Shown here: positions 31,284-41,599 of the stretch, one piece after another
How the letters are laid out: every line of letters begins with the position of its first letter
Numbering within the stretch: the stretch's first letter is position 1
Assembly (NCBI RefSeq): GCF_029784135.1
Contig: NC_073746.1
Coordinates: 105,857,661 to 105,921,660 of the forward strand
Direction of reading: 5' to 3'
DNA length: 64,000 bases
DNA from: Toxorhynchites rutilus septentrionalis
Lineage: Eukaryota; Arthropoda; Insecta; Diptera; Culicidae
Translations under genes and position numbers: made by a program
The notes under the pieces: generated by a model
Database searches by the model: none
Told to the model about the DNA's origin: nothing
Seen by the model: only the letters and a program-made list of their open reading frames with translations

Positions 31284-32105
31284 TTGGGTTGTTCGGAAAA
31301 AATCGTGTTAATTTTTGGGAGGAAATTCAAAGCAAAAGTTTTATTGATAGACATATAATAATCCAATTTTCTATGTACAGCTTTGTAGCACAATGGCTTT
31401 CCCGCGTAACTTGAAAACTCCATCCTCCCAGGACAGAGTTGTGTTCTCGACGAAAACTGCTCATTGTGTTTTTGCACTGTTTTCAGAGTCGAAATTTTTG
31501 CACTCAAGGGCAGGAGCCTGAGGAAGTGATAATCTAAAGGTATAATATCTAGTTAGTATAGCGATCCTAGCCGCCACTTGCATATCCCATCCAAAACGTT
31601 TTGTTTTTGGGTTATCAAAGAAACATGAGGTCTAGCATTGTCCTGCTGGAACATGACGATTATCATACTGACTAAATGTGGACGTTGGTCCTAGGTTGCT
31701 GTCTGCGGTTGGTCTAGTTGTGAGCAGTACTTGTTAGAATTTATCAACTAGTTGGATGGTAGAATTTCTTTCCCATTCCACCATAGCGCATAGAGCATGG
31801 CTTCCATTGGATGAATACCAATTACGGGGGAAGCTAATGTTCAAAATTATTGTAAAAATACATCACATATCACTTATTTGATGAATTTTTTTTCAAATTG
31901 CAAACCAAACCTTCAATTTTTCAATCAAATTGTTTGGACCCATACATCTTAGTAGTTTACGTAACTAAGCTTCACCAGATGCTCATAAAGGGTGGTTTTA
32001 GATATGTGTTGTGATTCAGATAATCCATCAGATGTGGTGTTCTGTGGATTATTTTTAGTCAGCGATTTGGTGATCATCAGTGTTCGAGCTTTTCGGACAA
32101 CCCAA
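31284..32105 (-). mobile_element. Degenerate mariner element
   Basis: TTGGGTTGTTCGGAAAA at the left and TTTTCGGACAACCCAA at the right are perfect inverted ends, flanked by TA (31282-31283 and 32106-32107). At 822 bp it is shorter than a full mariner. A transposase remnant is visible on the minus strand. Confidence 0.85.
31560..31760 (-). pseudogene. Mariner transposase remnant
   Basis: The complement of 31626-31655 reads MFQQDNARPH followed by VSLITQK, the second catalytic aspartate block of mariner transposases (QDNARPH). Surrounding frames are broken by stops and shifts, and the first and third catalytic blocks are not visible. The element is therefore dead. Confidence 0.75.
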
Positions 32106-32107
32106 TA

Positions 32108-32492
32108 TTTTCAGTGGTTGAGTGATAATATGACAATGCATTCCGAGTAGGCCAATAAATGTTGCTTGGAAAACGTTTTATTAATCAATCAATAGCGATT
32201 ACTTCATTTTTCATTAGTCACACCGTAAACCCATTGACTGGCACACACTGACGTACAATTTTACTTTTTTTCTGAAGAATTGTGTAGGCTGGTTTTGCCA
32301 TCTCAAGTCAGTTGAGATATAAATCATTTATGCCAACCGTTCCACTCTGGATACCCTACTTAATGAATCATTGGTATATCCCAAGAAACTCACTGCAATA
32401 ATTCCGACGAAGAATTTGTATTAATCTCCACATCGATGGTAAAGGTGGTAATCCTTGTATAGATGCTTATTTTTATTCCAATTATTGGATGT
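32108..32492. other. Spacer between mariner and hAT elements
   Basis: About 385 bases, nothing recognisable. Confidence 0.4.
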
Positions 32493-32500
32493 TACTAAAC

Positions 32501-33134
32501 CAGTGTTGCCACACGTACAGATTTATCTGGGAAGGTACAGATTTTTTCGCTATTTTTGGTACAGATTCTATATGGTATTATGGTATATGGTAGATTTTTT
32601 CCGCGTGTAATTTCTTTATTTATTTACAATTTCTTTACAAGATTTTTACATTTCTTTACAAGATCTGGAGAATAAATTCCGTACTCTAAAGATGAAATTC
32701 CTCCGTGAGCAAATCATAGTTTCAGAAAATGAGCATGTGTAGGATTGGTGGACAAAAATGTGATGTCTAAAAAAATTGATGATTCACTCGCATTTTCGGA
32801 GCTTTGATGCGTTGTTTATAACGTTCTCACTATGCCTCACTCCTCGGCAATTTTTTTCTGAATATAAAGATACGATAAACGCTATTTTGAGATCAAATGA
32901 TTTGATTAAACGTAGTGGCTATGAATAAGCATCATCAAACACACGAATAACTTGAAAATGTAAATTTAGTGTTTGTAGTAAATAATTGAGTATTTATTCA
33001 TTCTAATAAAATATATTTTTTCTACAACGAATTTTTTCGATGGTACAGATTTGTGGTACAGATTTCTGGAAGAAAAAGTACAGATGAGAAAGATTTTTAA
33101 CCCTTCTGGTACAAATTAAAATGTGGCAACACTG
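32501..33134. mobile_element. hAT-type MITE, copy 2
   Basis: Ends CAGTGTTGCCAC / GTGGCAACACTG and an 8-bp duplication with one mismatch (TACTAAAC at 32493-32500, GACTAAAC at 33135-33142). Shares both ends and GTACAGAT motifs with 24093-24552 but has a longer, diverged core. Confidence 0.88.
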
Positions 33135-33147
33135 GACTAAACAATAA

Positions 33148-34032
33148 TCTATATAAATAAAAAAATGTGTTGGTAAGTGAAAACCCTAAAGAAGGAATGG
33201 TCCGATGTGAGCCGTCTTAATTTGTTGTATTTGTCTCTTCCCGTAGATCAATGTTATGTTATAGTTAAATTTTGAAATTTTGTCAAACATGTATTCCATG
33301 CATCGGAGAAACCTGTTATTTGCAAATAAATCAAGAATCTTGAGCGAAAATTGTGTTTGAAAATAAATTTATACTATAATGACGAGTTTTGATAGAAGTA
33401 ATTGGAAAATTATAGTGGAAGGAAAGTGTAAAGAGTCTATTAGGAGATTAATGGCGAGTTCTGCGATTGAATCCATGAACATTCGCTTAGTGAGAAAACG
33501 TGAATGATCGAATAAGTTCATATAACTCGAGAACTAATCGAGAAAATGGAACCAAATTTGGCATGTAAGGGTTTTTGGGCAAGAGGAATGTTCCTATGAT
33601 GGTTTGATAACCCTTCCATCTCTGAAAATCTGAAAAGGGGAGAGTGGTCTCATAAAAATATTACACATTTTTCAACCAAACATGACAATTAAATTTTTTT
33701 TCGAAAAACTCTGAAAGAAAATGGGAAAATTGAATTCTCATATGTTCTACAATTATATCGTGACAAGCGTTGACAAGCGAAATTGATCTTTGTTCGAAAG
33801 TGAGAATGGATTCTCAGGTGAAAAAACGCTATATAAATAAAAATAGATCGCCAAATGTGTTGATAAGCGCAGATCGTCCGATTTGAGATGTCTACATTTT
33901 ATTATATTTTCTGTATCACACATGTATTCCATGAAGCGGAGAAACATGTTATTTGCAAGTGATTGAAAAATCTTGAATAAGAATAAGAATTAAAAAAAAT
34001 AATTTTGGGCGGGCGTTTGAAGAGTCAGCTAG
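33148..34032 (+). mobile_element. Helitron-like non-autonomous element(s)
   Basis: Begins TCTATATAAATAAAA after an A/T-rich site and ends CAGCTAG followed by T, in keeping with the TC...CTRR ends of Helitrons. The 5' motif recurs near 33828 with a similar following sequence, so two nested or tandem copies are likely (33148 onward and 33828-34032). No Rep/helicase coding. Low certainty because Helitrons lack target duplications. Confidence 0.45.
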
Positions 34033-34260
34033 TAAAATATAAAAGGAAACTGTTATAGTGAATTAAAAATACTCTTTCTACTTGAAACAAAAGTTTTTGT
34101 TTGGCAACAGAATATATTTTGCAAGTTTGTATTCACGTTGTTGAACATATGAATTTATGTCGAGCATATTCATAGCATATTCATATTCATAGGATTCATT
34201 TTTATGTTATTTGAAAATATACGAAATATAAAAATACGAAGCATGTTAATCATAAAGCTA

Positions 34261-34545
34261 AACTGACCAGACGTCTCGCGTTACGCGGGACAGTCCCGCA
34301 TTTCAACAAAATGTCCCGCGTGAAATTACATCCCGCGAAACGTCCCGCATTTGGCAAAAGAAACGAAAATGTCCCGCGATATCAATATATTTCAATATCA
34401 CAATTTGATCATGTTGATTTTATTAAATGGATGAACCACAAAAAAAAACTTTTACTTGACAGACTGTTCAAGAGATCTTCCAATGCATCCAAAGATTAAC
34501 GTTGAGCTGGTTTCATCGCACCGACAGTGGACTTTTTGTTTAGAG
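34261..34545 (+). mobile_element. CCCGCG-rich MITE, copy 1
   Basis: Starts AACTGACCAGACGTCTCGCG; carries repeated GTCCCGC / GCGGGAC motifs and ends near ACTTTTTGTTTAGAG. A diverged copy in inverse orientation is at 35554-35817. Non-coding. Confidence 0.7.
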
Positions 34546-34627
34546 TAAAGTGACCAGATGGTCAAAGGTCTAACGCGGGTCACAAAAAACAAAACGTTAT
34601 GTATATACGTTATGTGAAAATAAACCA

Positions 34628-35345
34628 TAGTTTAGAGAGTCTCATTTATTCGTGACCACTTAACATGTGTCCTTGCAATTAAACCTGTTCTATATTATTT
34701 CTTTCTAAGTATCGTCATTCAGTTGTGATTTTTCGGTGGTTTAGATTTTGTTTACGCCGAAAATCACTCGCTCAGTTACAGCACTGGCAAGCACGATTCA
34801 AATTCAACAATTTTCTTCAAATTACCGAATGGAATTCTCGAAAATTTCAATCATTTTTTCATCCACGTTAACACTAAACGTATGCATTAAAAAATGAACT
34901 ATTTTCGGATGGCAATGAAAACAAAACTGCAATAAATAATTTAATGGAACAAATTTTCCTCAAATATTACGTTTATTAAGCCTACAACAAAAAAGGCTGT
35001 TGATAAGCAGCAGCAGCACTGTCAAGCAACTTCATGATTTTTTCATATTATCAGCTTCACCCTACAGCAAAGGAGTTGGACATCCTGAGATACTTTGTGT
35101 CCGCCAGACATAGCCGATCTGGTATTTACAACATCCTCTCCCTGTCACTCCTTAAGCCGGGAGATCGAAACAACCGGCCAAACGGTGAAGGAGAATCTGG
35201 CCAAAATGGACATTTTTATGCGGAAGCGTCATACGAGACCGGCAGTATCCGTGCAGCAGGCAATCACCCAGAAGGATTAGCTTCAGGTGCTGGTGAAAAA
35301 CTTCTTTCCGGCGAAAGAAGTGAAAAACTTCTTTTCGTGCTCATA
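34628..35345 (+). repeat. Repeat with degenerate ORF, copy 1
   Basis: Matches 37107-37808 in inverse orientation along its length, from TTTAGAGAGTCTCATTTATT to the GAAAAACTTCTTTTCGTG end. Within it a frame starting MCPPDIADLV (35095-35280) corresponds to MCPPDIANLV in copy 2 (37355-37098, minus) with conserved KENLAKMDIF and QQAI blocks. I do not recognise the protein. The frame here is truncated relative to copy 2. Confidence 0.65.
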
Positions 35346-35375
35346 ATGGAAAACGAGACGTGGTTGATGCTAGAA

Positions 35376-35553
35376 TTCTAGCCCTGACCGAGCTAGAGGA
35401 CCAAAGATGAACTTTCGTTTGACTCACGTTGGTCCCTGCGGGTCAATAGGGAACTTCTATAAAAATCATTATAAATCTTTATAAAAATCTTTCAAATAAA
35501 TCTTTATAAAAATCAATTTTCCGATTTTGTTGCTGTCGTTTCCTGTTGACACT
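35376..35553. repeat. Left arm of an inverted repeat around MITE copy 2
   Basis: CCCTGACCGAGCTAGAGGAC and following sequence mirrors 35818-35955. The MITE copy at 35554-35817 sits between the arms, apparently inserted at the centre of a palindrome. Confidence 0.7.
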
Positions 35554-35817
35554 CTCTAAACAAAAAGTCCACTGTCGGTGCGATGAAACCAGCTCAACGT
35601 ATTAATCGTTGAATGCATTGGAAGCGCTCTTGAACAGTCTGACAAATAAATGTTTTATTTTGAGGTTCATCCATTTAATCCAGTTCATCATTTATTCAAC
35701 ATGATCAAATTGTAATACTGAAATATATTGATTTCGCGGGACATTTTCGTTCCTTTTGCCAAATGCGGGACATTTTATTGAAATGCGGGACTGTCCCGCG
35801 TAACGCCTGGTCAGTTT
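35554..35817 (-). mobile_element. CCCGCG-rich MITE, copy 2
   Basis: Inverse-orientation relative of 34261-34545, ending GCGTAACGCCTGGTCAGTTT. See copy 1 for the shared motifs. Confidence 0.7.
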
Positions 35818-35955
35818 AGTTTAGAGAGTGTCAAATGGAAACGACAGTATCAAAATTAGAAAATGATTTTTATAAAAGTTCCCGATTAATCCGCAGGGAT
35901 CAACGTGAGTCAGACGAAAAGTTCATCTTTGGTCTCCTAGCTCGGTCAGGGCTTA
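35818..35955. repeat. Right arm of the inverted repeat around MITE copy 2
   Basis: The complement of this stretch matches 35376-35553, with both arms meeting at ACACTCTCTAAAC / GTTTAGAGAGTGT. Confidence 0.7.
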
Positions 35956-36004
35956 ACGTGTTAAATAAGCCGGAATAACTAGTGTATAAGGGACAGGAAG
36001 AGAC

Positions 36005-36450
36005 AGGGTTGTTTGACGAAGTATCGTAAATGAAACGCTTGGCGGCCTTTCGGAAATTGGTCGGAATCTCAACTATGGCCGATGAGAAGATGTATGTCAG
36101 CGTGTTCTTTTACCTTTTCGTGGCTTTGATGGTCGGCTGTCTCTCCAATTTGGCCATTCGCCCAAAAGTTTTCTATCGGTCGCAGCTAGGGGATGTTGGG
36201 AAGGTTGGCGGTTTATCTCCAGCCGATCCATCCTCCAGTGATCTTTTGGCATAATGGGCTGATCCCAGGTTCGACCACATCACCTTCGCAACTTGCGTCA
36301 AGCACTTCGTACTGTATATCTCCCACTTTAATATGGTAAAGTGGGAGGTACTCGGAAGAAGGGCGACTTGGACATTCCCTTCTCGTTTGTCAGAGAATGA
36401 CCTTCTTGGAGAACTTGATGTGAATGATATATTCGTCGCCATCATTTATC
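36005..36450 (-). pseudogene. Tc1/mariner-superfamily transposase remnant
   Basis: On the minus strand, in shifting frames, an EIYSTKCLTQV block is followed by SAHYAKRSLED and then by LRPIENFWA. The last is the conserved motif around the third catalytic residue, and HYAK recalls the second block of mosquito Tc1/mariner-type enzymes. Stops and frameshifts separate the blocks, so the gene is dead. No terminal repeats were found. Confidence 0.6.
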
Positions 36451-36527
36451 TAGGGAACGTTGAATATCCGGTCTTTTGCATTCGTTGAATTCTAGCATCA
36501 AGTACGTTTTGTCTTTCAATATGAGTA

Positions 36528-37113
36528 AACCCAAAATAGCGTTGGCAGAAAAAATGCCATCTTTGGCAGAAAAGATGCCATTTACTGGTCATGAGAGTCA
36601 AATGCGCAAAAAATGAGCTATTTTGAAGCTTAAAAATGGTTTGTATGTATGCGTGCAGACATCTCTTTCTGTTTTCTTTTCTCTTTTCATTTGGGATTGT
36701 GCAAAAAAAAAAGTCCATATGATGTCAATGGGGATCGAACCAAGGCCGGCTGGAATGCGAAGTTACTTTACACGACCAGGCTATCCATATAGCTGCCAGC
36801 GCTATTATAAAGGAGCGTGATAATATTACACCTCATCATAAAATGAAGTTGGAAGGTGTTTTCTAAGCCGATAAAGAAGAACATGAACGAGAATATATCT
36901 TTCTCTGTCTGGGCTGTGTATTTGGCAAACTATACGAAAAGCTTTCATTTAAATGTGTCTCCTGTTTCGCTCCCTCATATTGGCTCTAGCATATATATCA
37001 TACAAATGATATACATGTATTGGGGAGTAGAACATTTTATGTTATCTTTCAGCTCATTTAATGTAATAAATCGGGATGCCAGAAAATGAGCTAAAAATTA
37101 ACTTTGGGTGTAC
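36528..37113 (-). repeat. Dispersed repeat with tRNA-like core, copy 2
   Basis: Inverse-orientation partner of 19497-20025. On the minus strand it starts ACCCAAAGTTAATTTTTAGC and ends TTTTGGGT. The tRNA-like stretch has an A-box-like TAGCCTGGTCG and a clean B box GGTTCGATCCC (complement of 36731-36741), followed by a run of T, which could serve as a pol III stop. Confidence 0.65.
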
Positions 37114-37808
37114 GAAAAGAAGTTTTTCACTTCTTTAACCGGGAAGGAGGTTTTCACCGGTACCTCAAGCAACTCCTTCTGGATGATTGCCTGCTGCTCA
37201 GATACGGTCGTTCTCGTCTGACGTTTCAGCCTAAAAATGTCCATTTTGGCCAGATTCTCCTTCATCATTTGACCGGTTGCCTCGATCTCCCGGATTAAGG
37301 AGCGGTAGAGAGAGGATATTGTAGATACTAGATTGGCTATATCTGGCGGACACAAAGTGCCTCAGAATGTCCAATTCTTTCGCTGTGGGGTGGAGCTGGC
37401 AGTATGAAAAGCTCATCAAGTTGCTTGACAGTGCTGCTGCTGCGAATCAACAGCCTTGCATCATTTTTGTTGTAGGCTTAATAAACCTCACATTTAAGGA
37501 AAATTTGTTCCATTAAATTACATTTTGTAATTTTTTTTTTCACCGCTATCCGAAATTAGGCCATTTTTTCATGCATACGTTAACACTAAAATCGATGAAA
37601 AATGGATTGGAATTCCATTCGATAATTGGAAGAAAATTGTAGAATTCGAATCGTGCTTGCCAGACCTAAATGCTCTGATCGAGTGAGAGATTTTCAGGCG
37701 TAAGCAAAATCTAAACCACCGAAAAATAACAACTGAGTGATTACAGGTCAGGTTTAATTGCTAGGACACATGTTAAGAGTTTCACGAATAAATGAGACTC
37801 TCTAAACT
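37107..37808 (-). repeat. Repeat with degenerate ORF, copy 2
   Basis: Partner of 34628-35345. The minus frame 37355-37098 (85 codons) is the better-preserved version of the shared unknown protein. Directly right of it, TTTCTATTGTATGGTAAAAC occurs twice (around 37818 and 37856). Confidence 0.65.
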
Positions 37809-37997
37809 ATAGTCGAGTTTCTATTGTATGGTAAAACACGGTCGGATAGTCGGGTTTCTATTGTATGGTAAAACACATCGAAAAAAGTGCATTATTTAGC
37901 ATTTTATTATTCAGTTACTTTTCGTGGTTGGAATCCCTTTATAGGTCGGACTCGATTATGTACAGACTCGATTATTATTTTTTTGGACTCAATTTTA

Positions 37998-38655
37998 CTG
38001 TCGTTCTACGCATAGTTGTCCCATCTGATAAACAGCTAACTATTGTTAAATGAAATATGAAAAGTTCCCCTCACTTGAATCGATCAAGCTGGATTACGGT
38101 TTAAAAATACATGGTGGGACAGTTATGCCTAGAATAACTACATGGGACAATGGAACCTGATGTTGATTCTTGAAATACTGGGAACAAACAGTAAGTTTTT
38201 TGGTGTTGTCCCGAGAGATTATGCATAAAAACATCGTTTAATGAAGAAGGGAGTGATCTGCAACACCTTTGCAGAATATAAATCTCAATGTTATTACGCA
38301 TTCGCTAATAAGGTGTACACGTGTTCTGTTAAACTTTTCTTTTTATTTGTTCGAGAATTTGTTCGTTTTTCCAAACCAGAAATGAGTACGTTAGCCCTGC
38401 TAAAAGTGTGACATGAAATTCTTGTACTTGAACCGATTCATTTATTATGGATCTACATAAAATACATAGTGGGACAGTTATGTATAGAATATCAACATGG
38501 GACAACTGAGCTTGATGTTGTTTTTTGAAAAGCTGGGAACGAACAATAAATTTTTTTGTGGTTTTCTGGAAGACTAGGTATAAAAAACATCGTTTTATGG
38601 AGAAAAGTGAAAATTGTGAAAAAGTAACATGGAACAACTATGAGTAGAACGGCAG
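37998..38655. mobile_element. TA-flanked MITE with TGGGACA subrepeats
   Basis: CTGTCGTTCTACGCATAGTT and the complement of AACTATGAGTAGAACGGCAG form inverted ends; TA flanks (37996-37997, 38656-38657). Two internal diverged direct repeats (about 38050-38260 and 38410-38610) each contain TGGGACAGTTATG. Non-coding. Confidence 0.75.
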
Positions 38656-38657
38656 TA

Positions 38658-39825
38658 TTTACAATTTCAAAAAAAAAGAATTCAAATTATGAAAAAATGT
38701 GATATTTCAAAGTTAAGGCGAAATTCAATTTGCTATTATAAGTACAGTGAAGTAAACATCGTGAATTTTGAAGATTTTCATTGAATTGAGGAAGGAAGTG
38801 AGGAAGGTGTTTTCTGACTTTAAGGGAATGAATCAAAAATTAAATTCTTATTTTTTATTCCAAGAACAAAAAATATATCTATAAAAAACAAAAAAAAATT
38901 TTTTTTGATCTGGATTATACGCAAGATTCGATTCGAGTCCTTCCTGTACTTCAATTGCAATTTAGTAAGAAAATACGATGTATATTTTTTAACGATTTTT
39001 GGCGGACAGTAGATGTTGTAATTCAATATTTTAAAATCCTAATTGGAGCTACTTGGTCGTTATAAAGGAACATTATTTGAAAAATATATCTAAAGAATTT
39101 TTGGATGAAACAAAAAATAAATGCATAAAGAGCACGCAAATCTTTTTGTTTATACATATTAATTGATCGAGTGAACATATTTTGCAAATTTAAAAAAAAC
39201 GTACGGATTTTTCAAAAAATGATCTGGTATCCTTCTAACGAACCACAGAAAAAAAACTAGAACAAAAATATTGTAAACCTCAAACTGGAGAAAAGGAAAA
39301 AATTCTCTCGTATTTTGAAGCATCGAGCACTTCATTAACGAACTACCACTACGCGATCAGAAAGTGACTTTCTTGGTCGCTATTTATTCGAAAACTATCA
39401 TTAGATCATTCTTCTTTAGAGCTAACAACGCAGCTATAACCGATCAATCGGCAAATGTTAGTACACTCTGTGTTACTGCAAATCTTGAAAATGTTTGAAA
39501 AATGTCTGGTTCAAGTGAGACGGATATACCACACAGCAACCCAAATCATTGGTGATCTTGCCACTTTATTCCGAGAATAATCGAAGTTTCAAAGAATTTT
39601 GTCCATTAACCTTTAACCGACAGAATCGTGGCCCATACGTTATGTAATATCACTGTTTCTGTTCAAAACATGTGCATTGCTGAAAACCTGTTATTCTATG
39701 TTATTCTTCTCCTGTTTTCAATTGAAATACCTTATACATGTACATACGAATATATTATACCTCAAAAGAATTAGTGGGGAGAAAAGGTAATTATTGCCAT
39801 CATCCATTACATCACACTGCGCTAT
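38658..39825. other. Intergenic, no gene recognised
   Basis: AT-rich, about 1.2 kb, with A-runs near 38890. No repeat partner or coding signal. Confidence 0.4.
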
Positions 39826-40113
39826 CTAGCATCCGTCGAAGTAACCGAATATTCTGTATAATCCATTGATGTATTTAATCTCAAATTTGGCCGTGTCCAG
39901 TTCTACAATTCTCGGAGCTTCAGCAGTAGGTGCTGTATTTGGAGAGGCGTAGAACTGTAAAAAAAGTATACTGATAAAACAACACGCCAATGAACGACAC
40001 GCGGCGTTACACACGCTCATCTCACTTCGCTCATCCATCCCCGTCTCCATCGGATGGCGGCGGTGGTGGGAAAGAGTCCGAGCAAATCCGTTTGCTCTCT
40101 TGAGCTGCCCCAT
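39826..40113 (-). CDS. Doubtful ORF or terminal exon
   Basis: A 95-codon minus-strand frame. Its downstream part (39954-39826, 42 codons and a stop) follows a good splice acceptor on the minus strand: a T-run and CAG ending at 39955. So it could be a terminal exon of a short protein rather than one continuous ORF. The residues before the acceptor are hydrophobic (LACCFISILFL), which could instead be a signal peptide in the unspliced reading. I recognise no family. It sits just upstream of the possible plus-strand promoter at 40.2 kb and might be chance. Confidence 0.2.
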   Translation of the reverse strand: MGQLKRANGFARTLSHHRRHPMETGMDERSEMSVCNAACRSLACCFISILFLQFYASPNTAPTAEAPRIVELDTAKFEIKYINGLYRIFGYFDGC

Positions 40114-40229
40114 GTCTGAGGTTTAGTGCTGCTCTGGCACGTTTCATCAATTGCCCAGCAGAGCTACCGTAACCGAAAAAGCGGGTCCGACGAACCTATA
40201 ACTTTAGTCACGAGATAACGTGCGAGCTC

Positions 40230-40692
40230 AGTATTCGATAAGTCGCGCCAACGGAACGGACAGAGGGTTACTCCTGTCCAGCGGACGTGAATCGCAATCG
40301 AAAGGACATATTTTTCCATATCAAATGAGATGTACTGAAAGTGAAATTCGAGGGATCGGTCAGTATCGCGATTGAACCGTCAGTAGCGGTAATCGGAATT
40401 CGCGGGTATACAAGCACACTGTAGCACATGGTAAAAGTGTGATAATTGTGCGGTCATCCATTGCGGGCTTCGATCCTAACCCACAGTGAGCCATTGTCTA
40501 AAGTGGTGGGCTTAAAAAAACAAAAACAAAAAAACGAAACTAGTGTCGTGAAAGTTGGAACGAGTGATTGACTGCGTGTCTGTGTATTTTGCGGTTATTG
40601 GCTATTTGCCGGCAGTGCATATCATCGTGTCAGCACGCGTCATATAGAAAAATCTATAATTAGTTAAGCGACATCTCAAGGCTAAATATCGC
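40230..40692 (+). promoter_or_regulatory. Possible promoter and first noncoding exon of a host gene
   Basis: The block 40100-40700 is clearly GC-richer than its surroundings and lacks repeats. CTCAGTA at 40227-40233 matches an insect initiator, with GGACA about 29 bases downstream in the place of a downstream promoter element. A strong splice donor GTAAGTAT begins at 40693. No long ORF lies in between, so the exon would be 5' untranslated, followed by a long first intron that runs past the window. All of this is inference from signals. Confidence 0.35.
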
Positions 40693-40699
40693 GTAAGTA

Positions 40700-41159
40700 T
40701 ACACATGAATAGAGACACTGTTTACGACTCGAAGATAAGTGAGCAGTCGCGATAATATTATGTGTGAAATTAAAAATGTTTTTGGAATTTGGTTGGAAGA
40801 GAAATTATGTGTTGAGCGGTGAGATTAATATTTACCGAAATGGTGAAGCGCGATAAATATGAAGTTTTTAAATGACATGTAATCCAAATTTGTATTCAAA
40901 ACTTGTAGCTCTTGCCAAGCTTACTATAATTATGAACATCCTATTAATTTGGAATCATATGGAATCGTATGTCATATCATATTGATACACTTCTTGTCAG
41001 AGTGTCTACATCCTTTTCAGAGTTTCTAGAACTTGGTTAAAACTATACACATACAACCTCTATCTATTTGGTCAGGTACGAAATATTCCACTTTAAGGCT
41101 CATTTCACGCAAATAAAACTACCTCTCTTTAACACTTTCAAACTAATTCTTGTCTGCAT
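40700..41159. other. Unrecognised, possibly intronic
   Basis: About 460 bases following the candidate donor at 40693; AT-rich, nothing recognised. Confidence 0.35.
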
Positions 41160-41400
41160 GTAATCTTCGTACGATCAATCTCTACAAGTTCAGGATTGGG
41201 CTAGCCGGCCCGGAATGTGATTCCCCTGTTCAATGGACCATGCCTCGGTCGCCCAGCCTTCATGAAACGATGCGTGATTTTGAAGTACCTCGATTTACTT
41301 CTGAATGCTGATTCATGTTGATGAAAAGCAATCTGCATCAGTAGTGTGTGAATATGACTTTGCCTTTTTTGTGCGATAAACCCATTTTATGTTTTAGGAA
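41160..41400 (-). pseudogene. Faint Tc1-family remnant
   Basis: On the minus strand, HQHESAFRSK and HGPLNRGI-like stretches line up loosely with the Tc1 remnant at 20400-20600 (shared CATGTTGATGAAAA and GTTCAATG-type blocks). Too decayed for a firm frame. Confidence 0.35.
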
Positions 41401-41562
41401 ACGAAAGGATCATTAATTCAATGTATGTTAAATCTACAGCTACGACTTTCGTCGTATAATCCAATTTTGTGGAGTCACACGATCTCGATGGTCACTAGTG
41501 AGGGTTATTTCGCGATATGCATCAATACAGTATTTTTGAAATGTATCTGGTCGTACCAGTTG

Positions 41563-41590
41563 CCATACAAAAATGCGCATTTTTGTATGG
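41563..41590. repeat. Perfect 28-bp palindrome
   Basis: CCATACAAAAATGC is followed directly by its complement GCATTTTTGTATGG, with no spacer. Confidence 0.9.
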
Positions 41591-41599
41591 ATACAAAAT

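Noticed and set aside
31079..31507. 142-codon minus-strand ORF
   Set aside because: It crosses the right boundary of the mariner element end at 31284 and matches no transposase block.
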